From Staphylococcus muscae (lineage in GTDB: Bacteria > Bacillota > Bacilli > Staphylococcales > Staphylococcaceae): a stretch of DNA of 64,000 bases. The position numbers and the translations under genes were made by a program. Positions 8,845 to 18,221 of this stretch are shown piece by piece; the first letter of the stretch is position 1; each line of letters starts with the position of its first letter. The stretch spans positions 1,364,001 to 1,428,000 of the forward strand of contig NZ_CP027848.1 in NCBI RefSeq assembly GCF_003019275.1, in the 5' to 3' direction. The notes beneath the pieces were generated by a model. The model had not been told where the DNA came from and searched no databases. It was given only the letters and a program-made list of their open reading frames with translations.

Positions 8845-9599
8845 ACGCAATTTTGATTCTGATGCTCATCCTATTCATCTTGATGAGCCTGCTTGGTGGA
8901 AAAACAGGTGTCGTTTCATTTTTCACTTTGTTTTTGAACTTTATTATTCTATTTATCACACTGTTGTTCATTGTGTTCGGTGCACCAATTTATATTATGT
9001 GTTTCGTTTTCAGCCTGTTAATTGCAGCAGTCAATCTATTTCTTCTGAACGGCGTAAATATCAAAACGGTTGCCGCCTTTATTGCGAGTATTTTCACTAC
9101 GCTACTCATGTTGGCAGCCATTTATTTTTCAGTGCACACTGGACATCTACAAGGGTTCACACCTGAAGAACAAGACGAAACATATGTGTATTCTTTAAAT
9201 ATCGGTATTAATATGACGCAATTCATGATATTTACAGTCATATTAGCAGTTATTGCAGCAGTCATTGATCTGGCTATCACAATCAGTTCACCTGTATATG
9301 AGTTGCACGTGACAAACCCTACGTTAACACGAAAACAACTCTTTGTTTCTGGTATGCGTGTTGGTAGAGAAATTCTAGCGACTTCTGCAAATACAATCTA
9401 TCTCGCCTTTTTAGGCGGATCTCTAACATTACTGTTTTGGTTTTTTAACTTAGATTATCGCTTAGAGCATCTGATAAATACCAAACTCTTCACACAAGAA
9501 ATCATCACGATTGCACTTGGTGGAATTGCGATTGCAATATGTATCCCTATTACAGCTTTTATGACAGCGACCTTGCTCACACGACAAAACAATAATTGA
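8841..9599 (+). CDS. YibE/F-family membrane protein, second of pair
   Basis: This 252-aa partner of the preceding gene has the start codon overlapping the upstream stop (ATGA) and GGAGGG as ribosome-binding site. A longer reading frame begins inside the first gene and is not credible. Six or seven membrane spans are visible from the first residues (ILILMLILFILMSLL). It carries the same family signature as its partner (AAVIDLAITISSPVYELH near residue 138), showing that the two genes are related halves. It lacks the soluble N-terminal domain of the first gene. A long hairpin terminator follows. Function is unknown; a transporter-like complex is only a guess. Confidence 0.88.
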   Translation: MNAILILMLILFILMSLLGGKTGVVSFFTLFLNFIILFITLLFIVFGAPIYIMCFVFSLLIAAVNLFLLNGVNIKTVAAFIASIFTTLLMLAAIYFSVHTGHLQGFTPEEQDETYVYSLNIGINMTQFMIFTVILAVIAAVIDLAITISSPVYELHVTNPTLTRKQLFVSGMRVGREILATSANTIYLAFLGGSLTLLFWFFNLDYRLEHLINTKLFTQEIITIALGGIAIAICIPITAFMTATLLTRQNNN

Positions 9600-9628
9600 A
9601 TGACTTCTCCTCAAACTTAGATGATACG

Positions 9629-9715
9629 AACTGCTTGAGATTAAGACAAAATTTATACTTCGGGGTATATCCCAAAGTATAAATTTCTTACGTCTCATCT
9701 CTATGCAGTTTTTTT
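9629..9715 (+). terminator. Long-stem terminator after yibE/F pair
   Basis: Nested inverted repeats: AACTGC/GCAGTT outside, and a perfect 12-bp AT-rich stem (9649-9660 / 9675-9686) inside with a GGGG/CCC loop closure. Seven T follow on the plus strand. Confidence 0.8.
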
Positions 9716-9837
9716 CGTTACTACTTCTTATTGATTTTGTGTAAAAATTTTATACAAAAGTATATTCGGCGCTTCAAAACCCATTCAATATGCTATAATC
9801 AACACTGAAAACTTATATTCTAGGGGTATATTTATCT

Positions 9838-11889
9838 ATGTTAACTATTAAAGCAATCAATAACATCCTTAATGGCAAAACAATTAACGTGGATCAACAT
9901 AATGAAAATAATATTATCGATGACTTCGAAACTATTTTTAACTATGTGGATTCAAAACGCACTGCATTCTTTTCACCAAATAAAAAAACATGGTCTCGCT
10001 TTTTAGGTAGAGGCAAAAATGCACCAGACGGTAACGATCTAATCAACCTTGAACAAGAAGACATTGGACTAATCATCACTGAAAAAGAAGTAGAAGGATT
10101 ACATCACCCAATTCCACAAATTATTATCGAAGACTCTGTTGCATCTTTTAAAAAATTAGCAATTTATATTCGTAATCAATATACAAACCCACTCATCGCA
10201 ATCACTGGTTCAATGGGTAAGAGTTCTACACGTATGATTACAGCTTCACTCTTGCAAGATTATCATGTGTTAGAGAATAGAGGGAATAACAATGTACGTG
10301 GTGCAATCTATTCAAACATGTTGAAGTTGATTAAAAATCCTGACTTTGCGGTGATTGAAACATCTCTCAACGCCATCAATTATATTGAGGATACTGCCGT
10401 GAACTTACGCCCTGACGTCGCCGTTGTGACAGGGATTGGCGCAGCACACTTTTCATCATTCAAAAGCATAGAAGAAATTGCACAACTGAAGGCACGTATC
10501 TTTAATGGTTTATCCGAAGATGGGATTGCCATTATCAATGGCGATACATTATTCGTTGACTATCTGAAAGAACAAGCAACAAAACAGACAAAACACGTTT
10601 TTACGTATTCGACAGTTACGTCATCTCATGCTGACCTTACACCGGAGTTCATCCAATACCAAAAAGGATATATTCAATTCGGTATCTCAGAAGCTGACAG
10701 TGTTGAAACATACAAACTCAATACGATTAGTTCAGGTATGATTTCTAATACACTTGCTGCATTACTCACATTGAAAAAACTCGGTATATCAATTAACCCT
10801 AAAGCATTAGAAGATTTCCAACCATTCTCAAAAATACTCAAAATGAAACAAGTTCAAGCACAACATCATCAATTAACACTTATCGATGATACACACAACG
10901 CTTCATTACCAGCAATGATTAACGCTATCAAAGCATTTGATAGTCAAACACAATTTTTCAAAGGAAATAAAATCATCGCAATCGGTCAGATTAGTGACTT
11001 AGGAGATAAAGCACGAGCAGTCCATGAAGAACTGGTTCCTGTGTTATCAGAATCAAATGCTGATTACATTCTCTGCTTGAATAACGATTTACGTCCTGTC
11101 GTCGGTCAAGTGAAAAACAAAAACATCTCATGGTATGCAAGTATTGAAACAATGATTAATGACTTGAAGTTTTTATGTAATGAAGATTCATTGACATTAT
11201 TGAAGTCTTCCAGTGGCGGTACAGACTTCCCTGTGCTTGCTCGAAAACTACCGCACATCCTATCAGCCAATCGTACTCAATATCAACAAGCAGAGTTGTT
11301 TGATGAAATGTCACGCTTAGGAGAGAGTTATCTCATTATTGATAACGATACGCTCGAGATTACTCGTGCGCATAACGCTAACAATTCAATGACAATTGAT
11401 GGGATAGGTCCATTTATCTTCTATCTATATGCAATGGACAACAACATAGAGAACATAACACAACCACTCAAGGAATGGGGAACAAACAACGAAACATTCT
11501 ATACAGGACGACCTATATCGACATATGAGCTTTTGAAATATGCTACAAATAGTCCACATCCGTCTGTACTATACGAATTGTCAGATCGTTTATTTAAAAA
11601 TTTTCGAAATAGAAGTCAGTATACACGTCAATTAATTGAGAAATATGATTTCAACCCATCTGTATCGATTAACCTTACCGGACGATTTATGAAGAAAGAA
11701 CGTCAAAGTTATTCTGTACATGACTTGTATCAAATATTGAAAGATTATCAATATGACTTATTCCGCTTCAGCAATACATTTATGATTGGTCATAAACATA
11801 AGAGTGGATTTATTCGTGGATGTGATCAAACCATTATCTTCACTTCCCATACCAATCCAGATGCACTCAAATCTTTGATTAACTTCTAA
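9838..11889 (+). CDS. Mur-ligase-family protein (MurF-like) with extra C-terminal region
   Basis: A 683-aa ATP-dependent ligase-like protein. The central Mur ligase domain shows the ATP loop ITGSMGKSSTR (about residue 122), the VIETSL and DVAVVTGIGAAHF metal/ATP segments, and DDTHNASLPAM, equivalent to the MurF DDxYNANP motif. The ligase C-terminal domain follows to about residue 480. Another ~200 residues come after it (from LGESYLIIDNDTLEITRAHN to the end), which ordinary MurF (about 450 aa) lacks and which I do not recognise. The substrate is therefore unclear: a peptidoglycan-like amide bond or a poly-amino-acid product is possible. There is no operon partner. A GGGG-containing weak ribosome-binding site precedes the ATG. 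A shared bidirectional terminator follows. Confidence 0.82.
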   Translation: MLTIKAINNILNGKTINVDQHNENNIIDDFETIFNYVDSKRTAFFSPNKKTWSRFLGRGKNAPDGNDLINLEQEDIGLIITEKEVEGLHHPIPQIIIEDSVASFKKLAIYIRNQYTNPLIAITGSMGKSSTRMITASLLQDYHVLENRGNNNVRGAIYSNMLKLIKNPDFAVIETSLNAINYIEDTAVNLRPDVAVVTGIGAAHFSSFKSIEEIAQLKARIFNGLSEDGIAIINGDTLFVDYLKEQATKQTKHVFTYSTVTSSHADLTPEFIQYQKGYIQFGISEADSVETYKLNTISSGMISNTLAALLTLKKLGISINPKALEDFQPFSKILKMKQVQAQHHQLTLIDDTHNASLPAMINAIKAFDSQTQFFKGNKIIAIGQISDLGDKARAVHEELVPVLSESNADYILCLNNDLRPVVGQVKNKNISWYASIETMINDLKFLCNEDSLTLLKSSSGGTDFPVLARKLPHILSANRTQYQQAELFDEMSRLGESYLIIDNDTLEITRAHNANNSMTIDGIGPFIFYLYAMDNNIENITQPLKEWGTNNETFYTGRPISTYELLKYATNSPHPSVLYELSDRLFKNFRNRSQYTRQLIEKYDFNPSVSINLTGRFMKKERQSYSVHDLYQILKDYQYDLFRFSNTFMIGHKHKSGFIRGCDQTIIFTSHTNPDALKSLINF

Positions 11890-11893
11890 TAAC

Positions 11894-11933
11894 AAATCGC
11901 ACCACTACACGTTTGTATGTAGTGGTGCGATTT
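11894..11933. terminator. Bidirectional terminator between Mur-ligase-like gene and isaB-like gene
   Basis: A perfect 16-bp stem (11894-11909 / 11918-11933) with A/T tails on both sides serves the two convergent genes. Confidence 0.92.
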
Positions 11934-11938
11934 TATTA

Positions 11939-12466
11939 TTATTTTACAACCACACGATCTTTCGCTGAGATTGTAACGACTTCATTCGGGAAGAAAGAAA
12001 CTTGTGTTGTATCTGTATCATAAAATGCTTCTTTGTTTGCATGTTTTTGAATATCTTTCTTATTATCTTTAATTTTATCAATCTTAAGCACTAAGTCTAC
12101 CAATTTTTGATTTTTATCAAATCCTAAAATGACATCATTCTTTTCATAATATGCAATGCCTGCTTCTGTTCCAATCGACTTCACATTTTTACCAAGCACT
12201 TTATCCATATCTGCTTTTGTTGATTGACCAACTTTTAAACCTTCATATTTGAAATTGTCTGCCGCTAATCCTTGATAGAAGTATTTATCTTTCAACGCAT
12301 TATTATTTTTGTGATTAAATGTTCCTTTGTAACTGTAATACGGTTTTTGTTCTGCCTTTTTGTTAGTATGTGTTGACTTATCCGCAGCGTATGACACTGA
12401 AACCCCACCTAATAACAATCCTGCTGATACACTTGTCGCAACAAGCATCTTCATATATTTATTCAT
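11939..12466 (-). CDS. IsaB-family immunodominant secreted antigen
   Basis: A 175-aa secreted protein. The ATG start gives GAGGAG with an 8-nt spacer; a GTG three codons earlier sits against the Shine-Dalgarno sequence and was rejected. The Sec signal peptide covers about residues 1-28 (LLLGGVSVSYAADK). The mature part has the IsaB pattern PYYSYKGTF, then FYQGLAADNFKYEGLKVG, IAYYEKNDVILGF and a beta-rich end. S. aureus IsaB has PYYTYNGY and KYDNVKFNGIKL at equivalent places. IsaB is described as a secreted nucleic-acid-binding surface antigen; whether this homologue binds DNA is inference. Monocistronic. Confidence 0.82.
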   Translation of the reverse strand: MNKYMKMLVATSVSAGLLLGGVSVSYAADKSTHTNKKAEQKPYYSYKGTFNHKNNNALKDKYFYQGLAADNFKYEGLKVGQSTKADMDKVLGKNVKSIGTEAGIAYYEKNDVILGFDKNQKLVDLVLKIDKIKDNKKDIQKHANKEAFYDTDTTQVSFFPNEVVTISAKDRVVVK

Positions 12467-12750
12467 TTGAGTCACTCCTCTTTTCTTTCGTGATATTGTT
12501 CTACAATCACACGATATCGTATTCGCTATGTCATTATAGTAGTTGCTAGTTACCTATTTGACGAGATATTACTTTTATACGATACTTTAATCGTAACAAA
12601 ATTGTCATCAATATACACGTATTTCACTATATCATGTCATAAATAGCCGTATAATAGTAAAAAATACAACAACTATGTGTACAATATTTAAAAAAGGATA
12701 TATATTATACTGTACCCAAGATTATTGAAGTTATAAGGAGTGACATTGAA

Positions 12751-13023
12751 ATGGCTAAAAAATCACAAAAAGGATTGAGCGTTTTATCAACTGTTTTATC
12801 TGGTACAACAATCGCACTAGATAGCTATAACTACTACGTTTATCGCTCAAAAAACAAACAACTAAGTTATTTATCACTAGGACTTGGTTCTGCCGATATG
12901 TTGTTAGATTTCTATCTATCATTTCGTGCCAAAAACAAATTCGTCAAAGCTTGGTCACTATTCTCACTCAGCCGCCAATTACGTGCACAAGCTGATAAAT
13001 TCAAATCTATCAAGAATCAATAA
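12751..13023 (+). CDS. Small basic protein, unknown function
   Basis: 90 aa, basic, preceded by AAGGAGTGACATTGAA and ATG. It opens AKKSQKGLSVLSTVLSGTTIALDSYNYYVYRSK and has two moderately hydrophobic helices (about 10-25 and 38-57), then the Lys/Arg-rich end RQLRAQADKFKSIKNQ. It may be a peripheral or short membrane protein. I do not recognise a family. It is divergently transcribed from the IsaB-like gene and ends in a hairpin shared with sle1. The strong ribosome-binding site and own terminator argue that it is a real gene. Confidence 0.72.
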   Translation: MAKKSQKGLSVLSTVLSGTTIALDSYNYYVYRSKNKQLSYLSLGLGSADMLLDFYLSFRAKNKFVKAWSLFSLSRQLRAQADKFKSIKNQ

Positions 13024-13027
13024 TGAT

Positions 13028-13067
13028 AAAAGCAGTCGATCTCTATGTGATGAGATTGACTGCTTTT
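13028..13067. terminator. Bidirectional terminator between small protein and sle1
   Basis: An AAAAGCAGTC.ATCTC stem with a GAGAT.GACTGCTTTT partner (one mismatch), with A/T tails on both sides. Confidence 0.9.
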
Positions 13068-13071
13068 CATG

Positions 13072-14289
13072 TTAATGAATATATTTAAATGCTCGTACGC
13101 TATAACTTGGTATCGTACGATATGTCAACACGCCTGGTCCTGCGCTATAATTCATCTCTGATACGAGAATACTACCATCACTATTGATACGCTCAACATA
13201 AGCAACATGTCCATAGTAACCAAGATCAGATTGTAAGATAGATCCAACTGCCGGTTGATTATTTACTAAATAACCATCTCTTACAGCATTATTATCCCAT
13301 GTATTGGCATTCCACCAATATGCACTGATTGCACGTCCTGCTGCTTGTCTCTTATTAAATACATGCCACGTACATTGTCCCCAGTCATAATAATTTTTAT
13401 GATTAAAAACAGGTGACGTGCCATAATTTGTCGTTGTTGTTTGCGTTTGAGAAACCGTTGCCGTTCCAGTCACTTTTAACTTTTGTCCAGGGAAAATCAA
13501 GAAACTATTTAAGCCGTTCAAGTTCATAATATTTCGGTATGTCGTACCATATTTTGACGCAATCAATCCCAATGAATCACCCGGTTGTACCGTATAATAA
13601 GACCCATTCGTCGTATTGACAGTAGTTGTATTTTGACGTTGTACCGTTTGATTCGATACTGCTGATCCACTAACCTTTAACTTTTGTCCCGGATGGATCA
13701 GAAAACCGCTCAAACCGTTCAAGTTCATAATATTTTGGTATGTCGTTCCATATTTCGACGCAATCAACGCTAATGAATCGCCCGGTTGTACCGTGTAATA
13801 TGATCCATTTCCGTTACTTGTATTCGTATTAGTACGTCTAGCACTTTGCGTCGTTGTTTGATTCGTAGCCGTTCCAGTTACTTTTAACTTTTGTCCCGGG
13901 TAAATTAAGAAGTTATTCAAGCCATTTAAACGCATAATATTTTGATACGTTGTACCATAGCGTGCTGCAATCGCTGATAACGAGTCACCACTTCTGACCG
14001 TATATGTTCCATTTGTTGCAGTATAACTTCTTTGATTGTTCGTTTGATTTGTTTGACGCACGGCTGTTCTGCCACCAGATACTTGTAACACTTGATTAGG
14101 GAAAATCAAGTTTGAGTTCAAGTTATTGTATGACTTCAGTTGTGCAATACTTATTTGATGTTTCGTGGCAATGGACCATAATGAATCGCCTGCTTGCACA
14201 CGATATGTAGCTGCTTCTGCATCACTCACTGCAGCCACTGTCGAAATGGCTGATGTACCGATAACGGCTGCAATTACTTTTTTCCGCAC
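13072..14289 (-). CDS. sle1: N-acetylmuramoyl-L-alanine amidase Sle1-type (4x LysM + CHAP)
   Basis: A 405-aa secreted peptidoglycan amidase that helps split daughter cells. A GTG start follows AGGAGAGAG. Signal peptide is about residues 1-27. Four LysM domains lie at about 28-72, 95-138, 164-207 and 231-274, joined by Thr/Asn/Gln-rich linkers. A CHAP domain occupies about 290-405 ([10 protein letters not shown] with the catalytic Cys; GHVAYVE with the His). S. aureus Sle1 is shorter (about 334 aa) with three LysM units. LysM 2-4 are nearly identical, consistent with recent duplication. A WalR-type box lies 78 nt upstream, as expected for a WalKR-controlled hydrolase. Monocistronic. Confidence 0.94.
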   Translation of the reverse strand: MRKKVIAAVIGTSAISTVAAVSDAEAATYRVQAGDSLWSIATKHQISIAQLKSYNNLNSNLIFPNQVLQVSGGRTAVRQTNQTNNQRSYTATNGTYTVRSGDSLSAIAARYGTTYQNIMRLNGLNNFLIYPGQKLKVTGTATNQTTTQSARRTNTNTSNGNGSYYTVQPGDSLALIASKYGTTYQNIMNLNGLSGFLIHPGQKLKVSGSAVSNQTVQRQNTTTVNTTNGSYYTVQPGDSLGLIASKYGTTYRNIMNLNGLNSFLIFPGQKLKVTGTATVSQTQTTTTNYGTSPVFNHKNYYDWGQCTWHVFNKRQAAGRAISAYWWNANTWDNNAVRDGYLVNNQPAVGSILQSDLGYYGHVAYVERINSDGSILVSEMNYSAGPGVLTYRTIPSYSVRAFKYIH

Positions 14290-14366
14290 AGTTTCTCTCT
14301 CCTAACGTAACTATTTTACATTTTTTCATTATACACGTCGTACATGTGAAAATATATACCATTTAT

Positions 14367-14383
14367 ATAACATTCTTATTACA
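14367..14383 (-). promoter_or_regulatory. WalR-type box upstream of sle1
   Basis: Minus-strand TGTAAT-AAGAA-TGTTAT matches the WalR direct repeat TGTWAH-N5-TGTWAH. Confidence 0.7.
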
Positions 14384-14539
14384 AAATACTGTCGAAATGG
14401 GACACATGTTAAAAAAACACGCTAGGATTCCTTTATTTTCAACGGTTAAAAAAATAACGCCTTTTCACATGCAATATCTTCTGTTATGATCACTTTCTGG
14501 AAATAATAAGCTTGTGTGAAATATGGTCGCTTGCGACAC

Positions 14540-14596
14540 AATTAAAAAACGCTGAAAAAAACTGGCAACCAGCTCTTCTCAACGCTTTTCAATCAA
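14540..14596 (-). terminator. Terminator after mccAB
   Basis: Outer AAGCGTTGA / TCAGCGTTT pairing (two G-U) and inner CTGG-TTG-CCAG, with a seven-T run on the minus strand. Confidence 0.72.
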
Positions 14597-14609
14597 TATT
14601 TCATCATCT

Positions 14610-15761
14610 TTATTTTGTTGTCAATGCGTCCAATGCTTGTTTCAAATCCGCCACTAGGTCTTCTGTATCTTCAATACCTAAAGAGAGTCTTACCAACCCA
14701 TCCGCAATACCTTCTTTCGCACGAATATCTGCCGGGATAGATGCATGCGTCATCAAACTCGGTACCGAAATAAGGCTTTCCACAGCACCTAGACTTTCTG
14801 CTAATGTGAAATAACGTGTATCTGTGACTAATTCTTTTGCCTGCTCGACATCTGCCACTTCAAATGAAACTACGCCTGGTGTTCCTTCAGATTGCGCCTG
14901 ATGTATCTCGTAATTCAAATGATCTTTTTGACTTGGATGATATACGTTTAATACATTGGGATGTTCTTCCAACATAGACACCACTGCCAACGCATTCTTT
15001 TCAATTTGATCTAATCTCAAGCCTAGTGTTTTAATTCCACGTATCAATAAATAGCTATCTTGTGGTCCAAGTACGCCACCCGTAGAGTTTTGGATAAAAC
15101 CAATACGTTCTGCAAGGGCATCATCTGATACAGCTACAAGACCTGCCACGACATCACTATGTCCGCCTAAATATTTCGTTGCAGAGTGAACAACGATGTC
15201 CGCACCGAGTGTAAGTGGCGTTTGGAAGTATGGTGTCATAAACGTATTGTCTACAACTGTTAGCAGATCATGTTTACGTGCTAACTCACTGACAGCACGA
15301 ATATCCGTGATACGTAATAACGGGTTAGATGGTGTTTCGATGAAGACCATCTTCGTTTGTGGTTGAATCTTATTTGCAATGTTTTGTACATCTGTTGTAT
15401 TTACAAAGTCGAATGAAATACCATATCGTTCAAATACTTTTGTCATTGCACGATATGTCCCACCATAGACATCTGATCCTACGATAACATGATCGCCTTG
15501 ATCCAATAACATGATGACTGCGCTGATTGCGGCGATACCAGATCCAAATGCAAAGCCGTGTTTGCCGTGCTCTAAATCCGCAATCACAGATTCTAATGCT
15601 GTACGCGTCGGGTTGGCCGTACGTGAATATTCATATCCTTGACGAAGTGAGCCAATCCCATCTTGTTCGTATGTACTCGTTTGATAAATGGGGGTTGTCA
15701 CCGCTCCTGTGTATGGGTCTGTTGTCTTACCTCCATGAATGAGTAATGTCTTTTTATTCAT
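14610..15761 (-). CDS. mccB: Cystathionine gamma-lyase / homocysteine gamma-lyase
   Basis: A 383-aa PLP enzyme that cleaves cystathionine to cysteine, 2-oxobutyrate and ammonia. Family marks are LLIHGGKTTDPYTGAV, YEYSRTANPTR, VVDNTF and the PLP-lysine motif HSATKYLGGHSDVVAG. It starts 3 nt after the mccA stop with GGAGG inside the upstream gene, so both are translated together. In S. aureus the same pair precedes metNIQ; here metNIQ is 34 kb away. Homologues are sometimes annotated metB (cystathionine gamma-synthase). The coupling to a cystathionine beta-synthase-type mccA favours the lyase direction. Confidence 0.92.
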   Translation of the reverse strand: MNKKTLLIHGGKTTDPYTGAVTTPIYQTSTYEQDGIGSLRQGYEYSRTANPTRTALESVIADLEHGKHGFAFGSGIAAISAVIMLLDQGDHVIVGSDVYGGTYRAMTKVFERYGISFDFVNTTDVQNIANKIQPQTKMVFIETPSNPLLRITDIRAVSELARKHDLLTVVDNTFMTPYFQTPLTLGADIVVHSATKYLGGHSDVVAGLVAVSDDALAERIGFIQNSTGGVLGPQDSYLLIRGIKTLGLRLDQIEKNALAVVSMLEEHPNVLNVYHPSQKDHLNYEIHQAQSEGTPGVVSFEVADVEQAKELVTDTRYFTLAESLGAVESLISVPSLMTHASIPADIRAKEGIADGLVRLSLGIEDTEDLVADLKQALDALTTK

Positions 15762-15764
15762 AAC

Positions 15765-16661
15765 TTAAACGCCTCCATATTGAAATATCTGTTTTGACAT
15801 ATAACGATCGCTACCGTCAGGGAATACGACAACGATATCACCTTGTTCAATGCGCTTAGCGACACGCAATGCACCTTCTAATGCTGCACCAGAAGAGCTC
15901 CCTACAAGTAATCCTTCATTTCTAGCTAATTCACGCACATGACGAAAAGCAATATCATCTGGCACTACTTCCACACAATCAATCCATGATGGCTCTAAAA
16001 ACGGCGGCCATACTTCAACACCAATACCTTCTGTATCGTGTTTCCCCTTCTCACCACCACTTAAAATAGAGCCCGTCGGTTCAACAACAACGGATTTGAC
16101 ACCGTGTACTTGGAGTACTTCTGAAACACCTGAGAACGTTCCACCTGAACCAGCACCTGCCACAAAGTAATTCATCGACGGCAACGCCTGTATCAACTCC
16201 TGTGCCAATGTTTCTTTATAAGCGGCTGGATTATCTTGTGTTTCAAATTGATTCGTGTAATATGCACCTTCCGTTTCTGCAAATTGCTTGGCCGCTTGAC
16301 GTGCACCTAGCATCCCGTCCGCTCGTGGTGTGCGATATATCGTTGCACCCATCACACGCATAATCTCTATCTTCTCTTCAGAAAATCCTTCCGGCGCAAA
16401 GATTACACATCGAATATCATACTGAGTTGCCACAAGTGCTAATCCGATACCTGTATTACCTGCCGTTGCTTCGACCAATTGACCGCCACGTTGCAAGTCA
16501 CCGCGTGCAATTGCTTGTTCAATCAAGTGTTTCCCGAGACGATCTTTGACACTACCACCCGGGTTGTGCATCTCTAACTTTGCAAAAATACGAACATTTT
16601 CTGTACTGTAATGTCGCAAATGCACTAATGGTGTTTGACCTATTAAATCTATCGTATTCAC
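15765..16661 (-). CDS. mccA: O-acetylserine-dependent cystathionine beta-synthase / cysteine synthase family
   Basis: A 298-aa fold-type II PLP enzyme joining homocysteine to an activated serine to give cystathionine. The PLP lysine is in the motif NPGGSVKDR (about residue 37-45), the substrate loop is EATAGNTGIGLA, and the phosphate cup is GAGSGGTFSGV. A GTG start is used, placed 8 nt after AAAGGGG; no ATG fits. It is the first gene of the mccAB reverse transsulfuration operon with a good SigA promoter just upstream. Distinguishing it from a plain cysteine synthase (CysM) rests on the operon with mccB. Confidence 0.9.
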   Translation of the reverse strand: MNTIDLIGQTPLVHLRHYSTENVRIFAKLEMHNPGGSVKDRLGKHLIEQAIARGDLQRGGQLVEATAGNTGIGLALVATQYDIRCVIFAPEGFSEEKIEIMRVMGATIYRTPRADGMLGARQAAKQFAETEGAYYTNQFETQDNPAAYKETLAQELIQALPSMNYFVAGAGSGGTFSGVSEVLQVHGVKSVVVEPTGSILSGGEKGKHDTEGIGVEVWPPFLEPSWIDCVEVVPDDIAFRHVRELARNEGLLVGSSSGAALEGALRVAKRIEQGDIVVVFPDGSDRYMSKQIFQYGGV

Positions 16662-16700
16662 AGCATAGACCCCTTTACAAAACCTAGTTGATTAATAAGA

Positions 16701-16729
16701 ATTATAGGCGAAGTCTTCCAATATTTCAA
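16701..16729 (-). promoter_or_regulatory. mccAB promoter
   Basis: Minus-strand TTGAAA, 17-nt spacer, TATAAT. The flanking TATAATTCTTATTA only loosely resembles the CymR element at tcyP and metN, so I do not call a CymR box here. Confidence 0.75.
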
Positions 16730-16834
16730 TCTATACACTCTCTATATCACTATTCACACTTTAAATCGAATATGCGTTACACTATTCATAAGAGATATAC
16801 GTATCAACACGAATTAATAGAAGGGAGTATTCAT

Positions 16835-18175
16835 ATGGTAGTTATCCGAACGACATTGGGGAAAATTCAAGGTGTGCAACACGAACAGAGTGATAGCTTT
16901 AAAGGGATTCCTTATGCATTACCTCCCATCGGTAAGCGACGTTTCCGACATGCTGAACTTTGGACACAATCGTGGGAAGGCGTTCGTGATGCACGACGAT
17001 TTAGTGCCATTCCAGTTCAACCACCGAATACACTCGAATCATTCTTCTCTACCCATCATCAAACATATGAACAGAGTGAAGATTGCCTTACACTCAATAT
17101 TTGGCGACCCAATCAACATAGCAAGGACGCACCTTTGCCCGTCTTACTCTATTTTTATGGTGGAAGTTTTATCAATGGACATAGCACACAAGACCTCTAT
17201 CAGCCAAAAGCCATTGTCGAACAACAACCTGTCATCGTCGTCACGTGTAATTATCGATTAGGTGCACTCGGTTTCCTTGATTGGTCAGCCATCAATGCTG
17301 CGTGGAATAGCAACAATGGTTTATCCGATCAAATATGTGCATTGCGCTGGGTACACCAACACATCAATGCTTTTGGTGGTGACCCAACACGCATTACACT
17401 CGTCGGTCAATCTGCTGGCGCTATGAGTATTCAAGCTTTGCTGCAACTCCCAAGCGTCCAACCACTTGTAAATAACGCTGTGTTGATGAGCGGCATTTTA
17501 CAACCTGACACAGCTGAATATGCCAAACAAAAAGCACAGACATTTCAAGCTTTAAAAACGAATATCGCCTCTGAGACATCTTGGGAAACACTGTCGTCGG
17601 AGACTATTTTACAACTCATGGCACAACACCAAGCACAGTATGGCAAGTCAAAAGGACTTGAGTTGCTCTATCAGCCTGTTAACACAGAGACAATGCCTAT
17701 ACAGGCAAATGCCCCTTTACCGTGTCCGATATGGATGGGTGTAACGTCAGCAGAAGGTGATATTTATATTAAAAATGAACATAAAAAGTTAGATACTAAA
17801 CAATTTCAAAAGGTTACGACACGTGCAGGACTTCCTAAACCGGCAACGCATGACATTCAAACAGCCCAACAACAGCGTGACTATATTACACATCATTACT
17901 TCCACAGGCCTTTTCAGGCTTATCTCAAAACACTGAAACAACATACAGACGTCTACACATATATCTTTGATTGGGTACATCCAACACACACTTCATATCA
18001 GAGTGCGTATCATATATTAGACATTCTGTTCTGGTTTGGTCGACTTGATATTATGACGGCACAAGGAGCCACTGTGAATGCCCATGATATACAGTTAAGC
18101 CAACAGATGATTCAAGACTTGAGTACATTTGCACATACGAGTCAACTTCCTGAAAAACATCATCATTATAACTAA
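16835..18175 (+). CDS. Type-B carboxylesterase (para-nitrobenzyl-esterase-like)
   Basis: A 446-aa cytoplasmic alpha/beta-hydrolase of the carboxylesterase/lipase family. The start MVVIRTTLGKIQG follows AGAAGGGAG; a longer frame upstream has no ribosome-binding site. Family segments are GIPYALPPIGKRRF, SEDCLTLNIW, the nucleophile elbow GQSAGAM (Ser about residue 190), the acid in SAEGD, and the His in YHILDILF. The oxyanion loop reads FYGGSF rather than the usual HGGGF, a small departure. It is somewhat shorter than the 480-500 aa typical of the family, with a His-rich tail. Substrate unknown. Monocistronic, divergent from mccAB. Confidence 0.9.
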   Translation: MVVIRTTLGKIQGVQHEQSDSFKGIPYALPPIGKRRFRHAELWTQSWEGVRDARRFSAIPVQPPNTLESFFSTHHQTYEQSEDCLTLNIWRPNQHSKDAPLPVLLYFYGGSFINGHSTQDLYQPKAIVEQQPVIVVTCNYRLGALGFLDWSAINAAWNSNNGLSDQICALRWVHQHINAFGGDPTRITLVGQSAGAMSIQALLQLPSVQPLVNNAVLMSGILQPDTAEYAKQKAQTFQALKTNIASETSWETLSSETILQLMAQHQAQYGKSKGLELLYQPVNTETMPIQANAPLPCPIWMGVTSAEGDIYIKNEHKKLDTKQFQKVTTRAGLPKPATHDIQTAQQQRDYITHHYFHRPFQAYLKTLKQHTDVYTYIFDWVHPTHTSYQSAYHILDILFWFGRLDIMTAQGATVNAHDIQLSQQMIQDLSTFAHTSQLPEKHHHYN

Positions 18176-18210
18176 AAAACACTTCCATCGCATTTGGTGG
18201 AAGTGTTTTT
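18175..18210. terminator. Bidirectional terminator, esterase / sodium symporter
   Basis: AAAACACTTCCA and TGGAAGTGTTTT form a near-perfect stem with a short loop and A/T tails on both strands. Confidence 0.9.
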
Positions 18211-18221
18211 CTCTGAATGTT

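Noticed and set aside
13450..13990. Spaced near-identical repeats that could suggest a CRISPR-like array
   Set aside because: Period and content match LysM domains in the sle1 reading frame.
16662..16834. T-box or S-box leader before mccAB
   Set aside because: No T-box AGGGTGG-type motif or S-box core is present; only a SigA promoter is supported.
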